Assembly (NCBI GenBank): GCA_903911925.1
Contig: CAIWFH010000107.1
Location: 1-54,417, forward strand
Direction: 5' to 3'
Length of the DNA stretch: 54,417 bases
Origin: an uncultured Acidobacteriaceae bacterium
Lineage (GTDB): Bacteria > Acidobacteriota > Terriglobia > Terriglobales > Acidobacteriaceae
The notes below the pieces were generated by a model. The model searched no databases, was not told where the DNA came from, and worked only from the letters and a program-made list of their open reading frames with translations. Position 1 is the stretch's first letter, and each line of letters starts with the position of its first letter. Shown here piece after piece: positions 34,743 to 44,269 of the stretch. The position numbers and the translations under genes are program-made.

Positions 34743-37112
34743 TCAATCTGCGGATGAGTTGCCGACGAGGCTAGCCTGGAATGCTAGCAGCGCAGGCGCG
34801 AGGTTGATGGCTGCGCAGAGCCATGCGGTTTTCCAGAAGCCGAAAACAGGGATGAGGTAGGTGCTGAGGAGCAGCGCGCCGGCGCATCCGCCCAGCAGGT
34901 CTACCGCATAGAGCACACCCAGGCTTCGCCGGTTGTTGTCTTCGTCGAGGTAGATCGCGATTGCAATGGGGAACTGATAGCCGCCAAGCACTCCGGACAA
35001 CGCTGCGAGGGTCGGAAAGACGCATTGGGCCGCAATCCATGTTGAGTCCGTATTGGAGAGTTTGGCCAGCAGGCTGACAGCAAGGATGAGCGCCGGACTT
35101 GCGAGAGCAAGCAGGATCTGCGTGGACGCGAGGGCGCGGTTGGTCGAGCGATGGTTTGCGCCTGTGCGGCGAGTGGCCAGCCAGCTTCCTGCCGCGATGC
35201 CCGCCATGCCGAGGCCGATGAAGATCGCCAACTGGTGATAGACGTAGCCGTAGATGGACTGGAATGCGAGCAGGAGATAAATCTGCAGCGCCATCAGGGT
35301 AAATCCGGTTGCGGCCACTGAGGAGACGGCTGCAACTGGAGCGCGACTTTGGCGGCGCGGCGCAAACGCCAGCAGGACCGTGGCGAGAAGCAAAGACGCG
35401 AGCGCCGCGGCCATGAGAGTCGCGAAACGAACTTGCGCGGCGGCGCGGAACCAGCGGGACCAGCCGGTGTCGAACTGCGTGGTCCAGAGCACGATGTTGA
35501 AGTAATAGGCGACCGGCGTGAAATCGCGATTGACGGGCGTGGTGGGCTGGGGCCGCAGTTGCTCGCGCACCTGCTCCATGCGGTCAGGCATCATGCGGAA
35601 GGGGATGAAGTACTCGCGCACGGACTGCGTTTTCAAGTTGCGGGCGCGGAGCCGCGCAATCAGCGTTTGAGGGTTGTCGGTGAGGACGTTTGGCTCTGCC
35701 GCCGCGAAAAAGTGAATGGTGTCGCCGGGGATTGCGACTGTGTAGGGGTAGACCTCATCGAGGGTGTGCTGGATGCAACGCAGAAAGCCGGCCAGATCCG
35801 GGCTGATGGTCTCCTCCGACGAGTGGAGCGAAAGAGCCAACAGTCCGCCGGGTGCGAGGTGAGCGCGCGCGGAGCGAAAGAACTCCACGGTGTAGAAACG
35901 GTTCAATTGCGCTGTCTGCGGGGCAGGCAGATTGAGAATGACTGCGTCGAATTTGTCATCGGTGGCGCGGAGGTAGCTTCTGCCGTCGGCGTAGTGGATG
36001 CGGACGCGGCGATCAGTGACGAGGGCAGCCATTTGCGCGGGGATGAACTGGCGCGCGAAGCCGATCAGTGCGGGGTCAAGCTCAACGTAATCGATGCGTT
36101 CGACGGTTGGGTGCTTGAGGGCTTCGGCAATGCTGCCGTCGATGCCGCCGCCAATGAGGAGGGCGCGCCGAGGCGCCGGGTTCTGAAGCAGGGCATAATG
36201 AACGCCTTCCTCCGCCGCGCTGGGGTCGGGCACGTTGGCGAGAAGAAGTCCGTTCGAGTAGATGCTTCGCAGGCTGCCTGTTTCGGTTGCCGCCAGGTTT
36301 CCGTAGATGGAGTCGCGGGAGGCGAGCAGGTGAAATCCGCGCCACAATTGCGCCTGGGCTGATCGCTCCAGCGCCGGGGCTACCAACATCAGCAGGGGGA
36401 CGAGAGACACAGACGCGGTGACGGCAATGGCGACGAATTGCCTTCGTTGCGGCTTTAGCAGCAATGACGATGCCATGGACAGATTCAAGACGGCTACGAC
36501 GGCGGCGATCTGAAAGGGCTCGAGGAAGCGCAGGAAGACGATGCTGGCCGCGATACCGCCGAGGGCGGAGCCGATGGCCTCGAAGACGTAGGCCGAACTG
36601 GCGGCGGAGCGGGCGGGGAGGCTGCACTCCAGTTTGCACATTTGGGCGGCCGTCACAAACAGCGCTCCTGAAGCCAAGCAGAACAGGCTCAGGCAGGCCA
36701 GCGAGGCAAGCATCATCGGCACCGGGCCAACCAACTCGCCCGGCACGGCTTGGAACAAGCTTTTCGACGCGCGCAGGCCCCAGATGGAAAGCGGCAAGCT
36801 CAAGGCGAGCAGGCAACTGAGCACAGCGACGGCTCGGCGCGTGTGCTCTGCCTCGAAGTTCATGCGGCTGCTGAGGGCGCTGCCGGCGGTGGTCCAGAGA
36901 AGCCAGGTGGCCAGCATGATACCCATCGACATCTCGTTGCCATTAAAGACAACGATCAGTTCGCGCATCAGCACGATTTGGCCGACGACGGCGCTGAATC
37001 CAGTGAGAACCAACGCGCTTCTTGCGGCAGTTGCCGGATTGTGGGCTGCGACGAGGTTTGAGGTTGCTGTCACCAAGGGGGGATTAGAATTCAGCCGGTG
37101 CAAAAGATGCAA
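34743..37112 (-). CDS. Spermidine-synthase-like domain fused within a polytopic membrane protein
   Basis: Up to 789 residues: N-terminal membrane part (about 30-255, seven or so helices, beginning LTGFSAVVGQIVLMRELIVV), a spermidine-synthase/methyltransferase-like Rossmann domain (about 300-520: ALLIGGGIDGSIAEALKHP, DYVELDPALI, HYADGRSYLRA), then another membrane part (about 555-785). The aminopropyltransferase catalytic Asp motif D-x-x-D-P is replaced by NLPAPQTAQL, so true spermidine synthesis is unlikely. The start is uncertain: TTG 37112 or GTG 37073, neither with a good ribosome site. It converges on the Memo-AMMECR1 gene with four bases between stops. Function unknown. Confidence 0.85.
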   Translation of the reverse strand: MHLLHRLNSNPPLVTATSNLVAAHNPATAARSALVLTGFSAVVGQIVLMRELIVVFNGNEMSMGIMLATWLLWTTAGSALSSRMNFEAEHTRRAVAVLSCLLALSLPLSIWGLRASKSLFQAVPGELVGPVPMMLASLACLSLFCLASGALFVTAAQMCKLECSLPARSAASSAYVFEAIGSALGGIAASIVFLRFLEPFQIAAVVAVLNLSMASSLLLKPQRRQFVAIAVTASVSLVPLLMLVAPALERSAQAQLWRGFHLLASRDSIYGNLAATETGSLRSIYSNGLLLANVPDPSAAEEGVHYALLQNPAPRRALLIGGGIDGSIAEALKHPTVERIDYVELDPALIGFARQFIPAQMAALVTDRRVRIHYADGRSYLRATDDKFDAVILNLPAPQTAQLNRFYTVEFFRSARAHLAPGGLLALSLHSSEETISPDLAGFLRCIQHTLDEVYPYTVAIPGDTIHFFAAAEPNVLTDNPQTLIARLRARNLKTQSVREYFIPFRMMPDRMEQVREQLRPQPTTPVNRDFTPVAYYFNIVLWTTQFDTGWSRWFRAAAQVRFATLMAAALASLLLATVLLAFAPRRQSRAPVAAVSSVAATGFTLMALQIYLLLAFQSIYGYVYHQLAIFIGLGMAGIAAGSWLATRRTGANHRSTNRALASTQILLALASPALILAVSLLAKLSNTDSTWIAAQCVFPTLAALSGVLGGYQFPIAIAIYLDEDNNRRSLGVLYAVDLLGGCAGALLLSTYLIPVFGFWKTAWLCAAINLAPALLAFQASLVGNSSAD

Positions 37113-37537
37113 GAAACCTGTTGTTGCTGGAGACTTTGAGGGTCGAGGTTATCCTGGCAAAGTCGGCCAGAAGGCAAGCGCTACAGTTTCCCATGGTCGG
37201 CAAGCTTCGCCGGTTAGTCTTTTCGTATGAAAATATTACAGGGTTCTCTTAATCCGATTCCTGCATTATTTAGAGGTCTTGAAAGCCGGATTGGAGCATG
37301 ACTAATCTGGCCATTGCCGACTGGGAATTCCCGCGTTGAACAGGTGACGGACATCACAGCCGCCCATTTTTGGCAGGGCGTAGATTCACATGGGCTCTGA
37401 GGAATACAGGCAGCGCCTTTGGAAGGCAGCTTTGTGAAGATGAAAGCAAGGCTGGGCGGTTCGATTGCGGTGAGTTGCGCAAGTGGTGGAATTCTCATGC
37501 GGTTCAAATGCAGGCGCGCGTACAGAGGCAATCGGGA
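37113..37537. other. Intergenic promoter region
   Basis: About 425 bases between two divergently read genes. No gene is supportable. An AT-rich patch at 37215-37270 (gtatgaaaatattacagggt, attatttag) is the best place for promoters of the CoA-transferase/oxidoreductase operon, but no clear -35/-10 pair can be assigned. Confidence 0.4.
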
Positions 37538-38860
37538 ATGAACTGGCGCAAAGAGTACCAGGACAAGTGCATGGGTGCGGCCCAGGCGCTTGAGGCAGTG
37601 CACTCCGGCGATCGCATCTGGGTACAGTCGGGATGCGGCACGCCGTCGGTGCTGGTGGATGCATTGGTGGCCTGCGCTGCCGACTTGCTCGACGTCGAAA
37701 TCGTGCATATGAAGACGCTGGGCGCAGCCGAGTACACCAGGCCGGAATACGCCGGGCACTTTCGCCATAGCGGGCTGTTTCTCGGGGAGAACGTTCGCGA
37801 AGCCGTTTGCGCCGGCCGCGCCGACTACACGCCAATTTTTCTAAGCGAGATTGAAGGCCTGTTCCTGAGCGGCGCGATGCCGCTGGATGTGGTGCTGATG
37901 CAGGTCTCTCCGCCGGACGAGCACGGGTTTGTAAGCCTGGGAACGACGGTGGATTGCACAATGACCGCGGCACGGTGCGCGAAGCGAGTGATTGCCGAAG
38001 TGAACGAGCGCATGCCGCGCACCCACGGCGAGACAAATATTCATGTGAGCCACATCTCTGCGGTGGTCGAGACCTCGCGACCGCTGCTCGAACTGCAGGC
38101 GGAGCCGTTTACCGACGTGCAGCGGCGGATCGGGGAAAACGTGGCCTCACTGATTCCCGACGGGGCGACGCTGCAAACGGGGATCGGCGGAATACCGGAC
38201 GCAGTGCTGGCCTGCCTTACCGACAAGCGCGACCTGGGAATCCACACAGAGATGTGCTCGGACGGGGTGATCGCCCTGATGGAAGCGGGCATGCTCACGG
38301 GCGAACGGAAATCGCTGCACCGGGGCAAGGCCGTGGTTTCGTTCGTGCTCGGTTCGAAACGGCTCTTCGATTTCGTCGATCAGAACCCGAGCTTCGAGTT
38401 CCGCTCCATCTCCTATACCAACGATCCGTTCGTGGTGGCGCAGAACGACCGGATGGTGGCCATCAATTCCGCGCTGCAGGTGGACATGACAGGCCAAGTT
38501 TGCGCGGATTCACTGGGGGTGAAGCCTTTCAGCGGATTTGGCGGACAAATTGATTTCATTCGAGGAGCTGCGCGCTCAAAGGGCGGGGTGCCGATTATTG
38601 CGCTGCCGGCGACGGCGTGCCGCGGCAGCGTATCGCGCATTGCGACGGTGCTTGAGCCGGGAGCCGGGGTGGTGACCTCGCGCGCGGATGTGCACTACGT
38701 AGTGACGGAATTTGGAATTGCGTACCTGCATGGCAAGACGCTGCGGGAGCGCGCCGAGGCGTTGATCGGGATAGCCGATCCGCGTTTTCAGGCGGAACTT
38801 GAGGACTTTGCCGTGCGCTCGCATTACATGGAGCGGAAGGCGGCAGTGCAGTATGCATGA
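37538..38860 (+). CDS. Acetyl-CoA hydrolase/CoA-transferase (4-hydroxybutyrate CoA-transferase type)
   Basis: 440 residues, the usual length of Cat1/4HBCT-type single-chain CoA-transferases that swap CoA between acetate and another acid. The CoA-glutamyl Glu is in GIHTEMCSDGVI; the glycine loops LQTGIGGIPDAVL and PFSGFGGQIDFIRGAARSKG are typical. ATG 37538 has AGAGG ten bases upstream; an ATG at 37508 adds ten residues. It heads the operon for a 2-oxoacid:ferredoxin oxidoreductase, so it could convert the acyl-CoA formed there into free acid, or the reverse. It differs from the two-subunit scoAB at 8 kb. Confidence 0.92.
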   Translation: MNWRKEYQDKCMGAAQALEAVHSGDRIWVQSGCGTPSVLVDALVACAADLLDVEIVHMKTLGAAEYTRPEYAGHFRHSGLFLGENVREAVCAGRADYTPIFLSEIEGLFLSGAMPLDVVLMQVSPPDEHGFVSLGTTVDCTMTAARCAKRVIAEVNERMPRTHGETNIHVSHISAVVETSRPLLELQAEPFTDVQRRIGENVASLIPDGATLQTGIGGIPDAVLACLTDKRDLGIHTEMCSDGVIALMEAGMLTGERKSLHRGKAVVSFVLGSKRLFDFVDQNPSFEFRSISYTNDPFVVAQNDRMVAINSALQVDMTGQVCADSLGVKPFSGFGGQIDFIRGAARSKGGVPIIALPATACRGSVSRIATVLEPGAGVVTSRADVHYVVTEFGIAYLHGKTLRERAEALIGIADPRFQAELEDFAVRSHYMERKAAVQYA

Positions 38861-38890
38861 GTATTTGTTGTTGCTAGACAGGAGCGTCGA

Positions 38891-39169
38891 ATGAGCGATA
38901 CGGAAAAACGCGACCGGGGTTTGCTGAGGGTCGGTGTGGACGAATGCAAGGGATGCGGGCTGTGTATGGATGCCTGCCCGCCCAAGGTGATCGGTATGAG
39001 CGAGCGGTTGAACCACTACGGCTATCGCACGGCGACCTATGCAGGCAAAGGCTGCACGGGCTGCGGTATCTGCTTCATGGTTTGCCCCGAGCCGGGAGCG
39101 CTTACGGTATACAAACTCGCCAAAGTACCCATGGTGGCGGCAGGTACGGGCGTTACGGGAGTGAGCTAA
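38891..39169 (+). CDS. korD: 2-oxoacid:ferredoxin oxidoreductase delta subunit (2x[4Fe-4S])
   Basis: 92-residue ferredoxin-like protein with two CxxCxxCxxxC motifs: [13 protein letters not shown] and [13 protein letters not shown]. As the delta subunit it carries electrons from the thiamine site to external ferredoxin. ATG 38891 has AGGAG six bases upstream. Its TAA overlaps the next ATG (TAATG), a sign of translational coupling with the alpha subunit. Confidence 0.9.
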   Translation: MSDTEKRDRGLLRVGVDECKGCGLCMDACPPKVIGMSERLNHYGYRTATYAGKGCTGCGICFMVCPEPGALTVYKLAKVPMVAAGTGVTGVS

Positions 39170-40263
39170 TGCACAAGCAACTGATGAAGGGCAACGAAGC
39201 GATTGTTCGCGCTGCGATTCTGGCGGGATGCCGCGGGTTCTATGGGTATCCCATCACACCGGCAAGCGAGATTACCGAGGTTGCGGCGCTCTATATGCCG
39301 CAGGCGGGTGGGGTGTTTTTGCAGGCGGAGAGCGAGGTGGCTGCCATCAACATGCTGTACGGCGCTTCTTCGGCGGGCGTACGCTGCATGACGGCATCGA
39401 GCGGCCCGGGAATCAGCCTGATGCAGGAAGGCATGAGCTACATGGCAGGCGCCGAACTGCCCTGCGTGATTGCCGACATTACCCGCGGCGGGCCGGGGCT
39501 GGGCAACCTGGGCTCAGAGCAGAGCGACTACCACCAGGTGGTGAAGGGCGGCGGCAACGGCAACTACCGGACCATCGTGCTGGCGCCGCACTCGGCGCAG
39601 GAGATGGCGGATTTGACTGCCCTGTCATTCGAACTCGCAGACCGGTATCGGACCCCTGTAGTTCTGTTGGCCGATGGGTTCATCGGGCAGATGATGGAGC
39701 CGGTGGAGTTTCCGCAGACGGCGGTAGAGCCGCAATTGCCCGATTGGGCAGTGGCGGGCACGGCGGCCTCGCGCGGCAACCTGATTACTTCACTGCATAT
39801 CGAAAACAACGAACTGGAAGCGCATGTTTTGAAGCTCGAAGCCAAGTACAAACTGGCCGAGGAGCGTGAAGTGCGTGCGGAAGAGTGGTATGCCGAGGAT
39901 GCGGAAATCGTGCTGGTGGGATACGGCATTGTTGGCCGGATACTGAAGGCAGTGACCGCAGAGGCTCGCGCCGCGGGCATCAATGTTGGCGTGCTGCGGC
40001 CCATCACTCTCTATCCTTTCCCGACAAGGAATTTCCAGAGGCTGGCCAACCGGGCGCGTGTTTTTGTGGTTGTTGAGATGAGCACGGGGCAGTTGGTTGA
40101 GGATGTGCGGCTGGCATTGAACGGCATCCGGCCGGTCGAGTTCCTGAGCCGCGTGGGCGGAAACATTCCGTCGCACGAAGATGTGCTCAAGTTTGTTCAA
40201 GAACTGGCTAGGCGTTATCAGCCGGTTCTCAGGCCCATAGAGGAGCAGATGGCCCATGTCTAA
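39169..40263 (+). CDS. korA: 2-oxoacid:ferredoxin oxidoreductase alpha subunit
   Basis: 364 residues. [40 protein letters not shown] and [20 protein letters not shown] mark the pyrimidine-binding domain of KorA/VorB-type alpha subunits; a transketolase C-terminal-like domain follows (about 230-350). Together with beta, gamma and delta it oxidises a 2-oxoacid plus CoA to acyl-CoA, CO2 and reduced ferredoxin. Annotated as 2-oxoglutarate-type by similarity, but the following aminotransferase would equally fit a branched-chain oxoacid enzyme. It overlaps both neighbours. Confidence 0.92.
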   Translation: MHKQLMKGNEAIVRAAILAGCRGFYGYPITPASEITEVAALYMPQAGGVFLQAESEVAAINMLYGASSAGVRCMTASSGPGISLMQEGMSYMAGAELPCVIADITRGGPGLGNLGSEQSDYHQVVKGGGNGNYRTIVLAPHSAQEMADLTALSFELADRYRTPVVLLADGFIGQMMEPVEFPQTAVEPQLPDWAVAGTAASRGNLITSLHIENNELEAHVLKLEAKYKLAEEREVRAEEWYAEDAEIVLVGYGIVGRILKAVTAEARAAGINVGVLRPITLYPFPTRNFQRLANRARVFVVVEMSTGQLVEDVRLALNGIRPVEFLSRVGGNIPSHEDVLKFVQELARRYQPVLRPIEEQMAHV

Positions 40264-41716
40264 CGAAATGATTCCGGACTATGAAGTGGCACATGGCAAG
40301 TCCAAGGCATTCTACGAGCGCTACGAGCGCAAGGGCGAGTTGCATCATCAGACGCACTACTGCCCGGGCTGCGGTCACGGCAACGTGTCAAAGATGCTGG
40401 CCAGGGCGATCGATGAGCTGGGCATCCAGGACCGTACGATTCTGATCAACCCGGTCGGCTGCTCGGTGTTCGGCTACTACTACTTTGACGTGGGCAACAT
40501 CCAGGCTGCGCACGGGCGCGCTCCGGCGGTGGCAACGGCGGTCAAGCGGAGCAGGCCCGACAGCGTCGTAGTCGCCTACCAGGGCGACGGCGATTTGGCG
40601 GCCATTGGATCGGGAGAGATTCTACACGCCGCCAACCGCGGCGAGAACATCACCGTCATTTTTGTGAACAACGGCATCTACAGCATGACCGGCGGGCAGG
40701 TGGCTCCGACGACGCTGCTGGGAATGAAGAGCCTCACGACTCCACAGGGACGCTCTGTGGCCAATGAAGGCTACCCGCTTCATGTGAGCGAACTGCTGGC
40801 CACGCTGGAGGCTCCGGTACTCATCGAACGGGTGGGACTCGGAGACGCCAAGCAGATTGTGCAGGCTACGCGCGCCATCAAGAGGGCAGTAGAGAACCAG
40901 GTTCGGGGATTGGGCTTCTCGCTAATCGAAGTGCTTTCGCCGTGTCCGACAATCTGGAAGATGTCCGCACTGGACGCTCAACACTGGGTGCGCGACGTGA
41001 TGGAAAAGACCTTTCCGCTGGGCGTTTTCTGCGATCGCACCAAGGAAGCGCATCCCAGACTGCAGCCTGCGCCGGCGCCTGCATTGGCTGAACTGCCGAG
41101 AATTCTCGGCGTCGCAGACGATGACTTGCCCGAAGGCCATCCTTACCCGGGCAAGCGGGCTGAAGAAGTAGACCTTCACGTGCGGGTGGCGGGGTTTGGC
41201 GGGCAGGGAGTGCTGCTGCTGGGCGAGGTTCTTGCCGAGGCCGGCCTGGACGCTGGGCTTGAAGTTTCATGGCTGCCGTCGTATGGGCCGGAGATGCGCT
41301 CGGGCACGTCGAATTGCCACGTCCGCCTTTCGACCAAGACGATCGATTCGCCGCTGGTGGTGCTGCCCGATGTGCTGGTGGCGATGAACGAGCCCTCGCT
41401 GCGGAAATTCGACGACAGCGTGCGGCCTGGCGGGTGGGTGATCTACAACGGCGACACATTCCCTGAAGACTGCAAGCGGAAGGATGTGAATGTGCTGGCG
41501 CTTCCGTTCACCGACATAGCTCACGAACTGGGGGACGCGCGAGTGGGCAACATGGTGATGCTGGGAGCGCTGCTGGAAATTGCAAACGCATTGCCGCAAA
41601 CCAGCATTGACGCCGCGCTGGGGCGGTTGGTGAAGAATCCAAAATGGGTGGCGCTTGATGAGCGCGCACTGGAGCGCGGGCGCGCACTTTTGAAGGAATC
41701 GTTACTCGAGGTGTGA
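40256..41716 (+). CDS. korB: 2-oxoacid:ferredoxin oxidoreductase, fused beta and gamma subunits
   Basis: 486 residues. The N-terminal beta part (about 1-290) binds thiamine diphosphate: [20 protein letters not shown], the motif [20 protein letters not shown] then N-N; GCS near residue 69. The C-terminal gamma part (about 305-486) begins [20 protein letters not shown] and continues [18 protein letters not shown]. In many KOR enzymes these are separate chains; here one open frame joins them through a Pro/Ala-rich linker ([12 protein letters not shown]). It overlaps korA by eight bases and lies one base before the aminotransferase. Confidence 0.92.
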   Translation: MSNEMIPDYEVAHGKSKAFYERYERKGELHHQTHYCPGCGHGNVSKMLARAIDELGIQDRTILINPVGCSVFGYYYFDVGNIQAAHGRAPAVATAVKRSRPDSVVVAYQGDGDLAAIGSGEILHAANRGENITVIFVNNGIYSMTGGQVAPTTLLGMKSLTTPQGRSVANEGYPLHVSELLATLEAPVLIERVGLGDAKQIVQATRAIKRAVENQVRGLGFSLIEVLSPCPTIWKMSALDAQHWVRDVMEKTFPLGVFCDRTKEAHPRLQPAPAPALAELPRILGVADDDLPEGHPYPGKRAEEVDLHVRVAGFGGQGVLLLGEVLAEAGLDAGLEVSWLPSYGPEMRSGTSNCHVRLSTKTIDSPLVVLPDVLVAMNEPSLRKFDDSVRPGGWVIYNGDTFPEDCKRKDVNVLALPFTDIAHELGDARVGNMVMLGALLEIANALPQTSIDAALGRLVKNPKWVALDERALERGRALLKESLLEV

Positions 41717-41717
41717 G

Positions 41718-42686
41718 ATGAAGGCTGAAGGCGATCCGAACCTGATTGTGTACTTTAACGGGCAGTACATGCCCATGCGCGAAGCGCAGGTGGGCATCCT
41801 GACACATGCATTGCATTATGGAACCGGGGTGTTCGAGGGAATCCGCGCCTATTGGGACGAAGCGGAAGACGAGATGTTCCTCCTGCGTCCCATAGAGCAC
41901 TACGAGCGCTGGAAGCAAAACTGCGGCATATTGCGCATTGGCGTTCCAGCTTCGGCAGAAGAACTTTCGGAAATAACGCTGGAGATTCTGCGACGAAACA
42001 ACCTGCGCACCAACGCATACATTCGGCCGCTGGCCTATAAGAGTTCTGAGCGGGTGGGCGTGGCGACAGACGATCAGGACGCCTTTGCAATTGTCGCGCT
42101 CCCGTTTGGCGACTATCTGCACAGCGACAAGGGACTCCATGTTGGCGTGAGTTCGTGGCGGCGAGTGGAAGACAACGCGATTCCGGCGCGAGGGAAAATC
42201 TGCGGCGCTTACGTGAACTCTGCCCTGGCAACAGACGACGCGCGGCGGTCCGGGTTTGACGAAGCATTATTTCTAAACGAGAGCGGGCATGTGGCCGAGG
42301 GCGCTACCTGCAACCTGTTCATGGTGCGCAAGGGCAAGCTGATTACGCCGGCGGTGACGGAGAACGTGTTGGAAGGCATTACCCGCGATTCGATCATGGA
42401 ACTGGCCCAGCGTGAACTTGGGCTCCAGGTGGTGGAACGCGCCATTGACCGTAGCGAGCTCTACCTGTGCGATGAGTTGTTCTTTACCGGGACAGCGGTT
42501 GGCGTGATGCCTATTTTGCAGGTCGATCACCGGCCGGTGAGGAATGCGGAAATTGGCCTGATCACAGCGCAGATACGGCAGTTGTACTTCGATGCGACAC
42601 ACGGACATATGAAGGCTTACCGGAGATGGCTGGCCCCGGTTTACAAATCGCAGCCGCAGTTGGAAGAGGCGGCTATACCAGCTTAG
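41718..42686 (+). CDS. ilvE: Branched-chain aminotransferase (class IV, copy 2)
   Basis: 322-residue PLP class IV aminotransferase: HALHYGTGVFEGIRAYWDEA, RPLAYKSSERVGVA, PARGKICGAYVNSALATDDA with the PLP lysine, and LFFTGTAVGVMPILQVD. It starts one base after the korBC stop, so it is the last gene of that operon or translationally coupled to it. It would make the 2-oxoacid oxidised by the ferredoxin enzyme, passing the amino group to 2-oxoglutarate. Sequence is clearly divergent from copy 1 at 27.8 kb, so it is not a recent duplication; class IV members also include D-amino-acid aminotransferase, less likely here. Confidence 0.92.
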   Translation: MKAEGDPNLIVYFNGQYMPMREAQVGILTHALHYGTGVFEGIRAYWDEAEDEMFLLRPIEHYERWKQNCGILRIGVPASAEELSEITLEILRRNNLRTNAYIRPLAYKSSERVGVATDDQDAFAIVALPFGDYLHSDKGLHVGVSSWRRVEDNAIPARGKICGAYVNSALATDDARRSGFDEALFLNESGHVAEGATCNLFMVRKGKLITPAVTENVLEGITRDSIMELAQRELGLQVVERAIDRSELYLCDELFFTGTAVGVMPILQVDHRPVRNAEIGLITAQIRQLYFDATHGHMKAYRRWLAPVYKSQPQLEEAAIPA

Positions 42687-42753
42687 GCAGCAGCGGGTCG
42701 AGCACCCGCCAACAGGTGCGGATGCGGCGACCCTGTTCAGAGCAAGGAGGGAA

Positions 42754-44016
42754 ATGATGCTCACGACAACCATGACAGGGAACGCTTATGACGTAGCCCT
42801 GGAGAACTTTGACACAGCCGCAGACGCAATGAGTCTGGACAACGATGTTCGGGAGATGATCAAGTATCCCGAACGGATTCTGACAGTGACGGTGCCGGTG
42901 CGGATGGACGATGGGCACATCCACCGTTTTGAGGGCTACCGCGTACAGCACAGCATGGTGCGCGGACCGGCCAAGGGCGGCATCCGCTTCCACCCGCAGG
43001 TAACGCTGGACGAGGTGAAGGCGCTGGCCACCTGGATGACGTGGAAATGCGCGGTGGTGAACATTCCTTTTGGCGGAGCCAAGGGAGGAATCACCTGCGA
43101 CCCGAAACACATGTCGCAGGACGAACTGCAGCGGATGACCCGCCGCTACACCAGCGCGATTCTGCCGTTGATTGGGCCGGAGAGGGACATCCCCGCGCCG
43201 GATGTCTACACCAATTCGCAAACCATGGCCTGGATCATGGACACCTACAGCATGACCAAGGGTTATCCGATTCCCGGCGTGGTGACGGGAAAGCCGATCA
43301 GCCTGGGCGGATCGCTGGGCCGGAATGAAGCAACCGGGCGCGGCGTTTTCTACACCATTCAGAGCGCTTGCGAACACCTGCACATGCAGTTGGCTGGCGC
43401 GACGGTGGTGGTGCAGGGGTTTGGAAATGCCGGCTCGATTACGGCGCAGCTTCTGCACGAAGCCGGCGCCAAGGTGATCGCGGTCAGCGACTCGACGGGC
43501 TGCGTTTATAACAAGAACGGACTCGACATACCCGAACTGATCCACATGAAGGCGCTGGTTGGGCATGTGGAGGGCTTCCCGGAGAGCGAGCCGATCACGC
43601 CAAGCCAGTTGCTGGCGCTGAAGTGCGACATCCTGGTTCCGGCGGCGCTGGAGAACACGGTCCACGCGGAAAATGCGGCAATGCTGGGCGCGAAAATTGT
43701 GGCTGAGGCCGCCAACGGACCGCTTACCCCGGCTGCGGACAGGATTCTGGAAAGCAAGGGAGTGTTTGTGATTCCGGACATCCTGTGCAACGCCGGCGGC
43801 GTCACCGTCTCGTATTTTGAATGGGTGCAGGACGAGCAGCACCTGTTCTGGGAGGCGCAGGACGTTTACAACCGGTTGGAGCGCGTGATGAAGACTTCTT
43901 TCCGCGATGTGCTCAAGATCCACCAGGAGCGGAAGGTTCCCATGCGGATTGCCGCGAATATTCTGGGCATCGGGCGCGTGGCAGAGGCGGTTCAACTGCG
44001 GAGCATTTATCCGTAG
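42754..44016 (+). CDS. gdhA: Glutamate dehydrogenase
   Basis: 420-residue hexameric-type glutamate dehydrogenase interconverting glutamate with 2-oxoglutarate and ammonia. Active-site stretches: VRGPAKGGIRFHPQVTLDEV, VNIPFGGAKGGI with catalytic lysine, and NAD(P) loop VVQGFGNAGSITAQ. AAGGAGG six bases before ATG 42754 is strong. It directly follows the aminotransferase by 67 bases and precedes gltBD, so glutamate turnover is concentrated here. The acidic/basic coenzyme selector is not clear enough to say NAD or NADP. Confidence 0.95.
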   Translation: MMLTTTMTGNAYDVALENFDTAADAMSLDNDVREMIKYPERILTVTVPVRMDDGHIHRFEGYRVQHSMVRGPAKGGIRFHPQVTLDEVKALATWMTWKCAVVNIPFGGAKGGITCDPKHMSQDELQRMTRRYTSAILPLIGPERDIPAPDVYTNSQTMAWIMDTYSMTKGYPIPGVVTGKPISLGGSLGRNEATGRGVFYTIQSACEHLHMQLAGATVVVQGFGNAGSITAQLLHEAGAKVIAVSDSTGCVYNKNGLDIPELIHMKALVGHVEGFPESEPITPSQLLALKCDILVPAALENTVHAENAAMLGAKIVAEAANGPLTPAADRILESKGVFVIPDILCNAGGVTVSYFEWVQDEQHLFWEAQDVYNRLERVMKTSFRDVLKIHQERKVPMRIAANILGIGRVAEAVQLRSIYP

Positions 44017-44091
44017 AAGGCTGCGAAGGGAAGGGTGGGTACTCAGGCCGGCATTTGAGGTCTGAGAAGAGAGGGTAATTGAGGTCCGTGG

Positions 44092-44128
44092 TATCCCAGG
44101 TCTCAAAATCGAGACCTGGGGCACCCGG
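44092..44128. repeat. Hairpin repeat (CCCAGGT family)
   Basis: CCCAGGTCTC-AAAATC-GAGACCTGGG, a perfect ten-pair stem, followed by GCACCCGG. Close copies lie inside mccB (3892-3923) and, with another loop, at 54121-54170. No T run follows the stem, so it is a dispersed repeat and not a typical terminator. Confidence 0.8.
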
Positions 44129-44269
44129 CTTTGTGCTTACTCTGAATGACTGGTTGGTTTGAAGTGTTTTGAGGGCTTTCCGGTGTTCTTTTTGCTGGTC
44201 TTCGGAGAGTCGCCTAAGCGCTGAAATGGGGCGAATTTGGGTTGAAAGTCGGCGTCCCGGCGGGGATGC

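Noticed and set aside
35349..36362. Plus-strand open frame of about 337 codons inside the membrane spermidine-synthase-like gene
   Set aside because: It is an antisense shadow: its composition (Arg/Gly/Glu-rich, few motifs) matches no family, while the minus strand has clear domains.
42673..44124. Minus-strand frame of about 483 codons opposite gdhA
   Set aside because: Antisense to a well-conserved glutamate dehydrogenase; the translation is His/Arg-rich without any domain.
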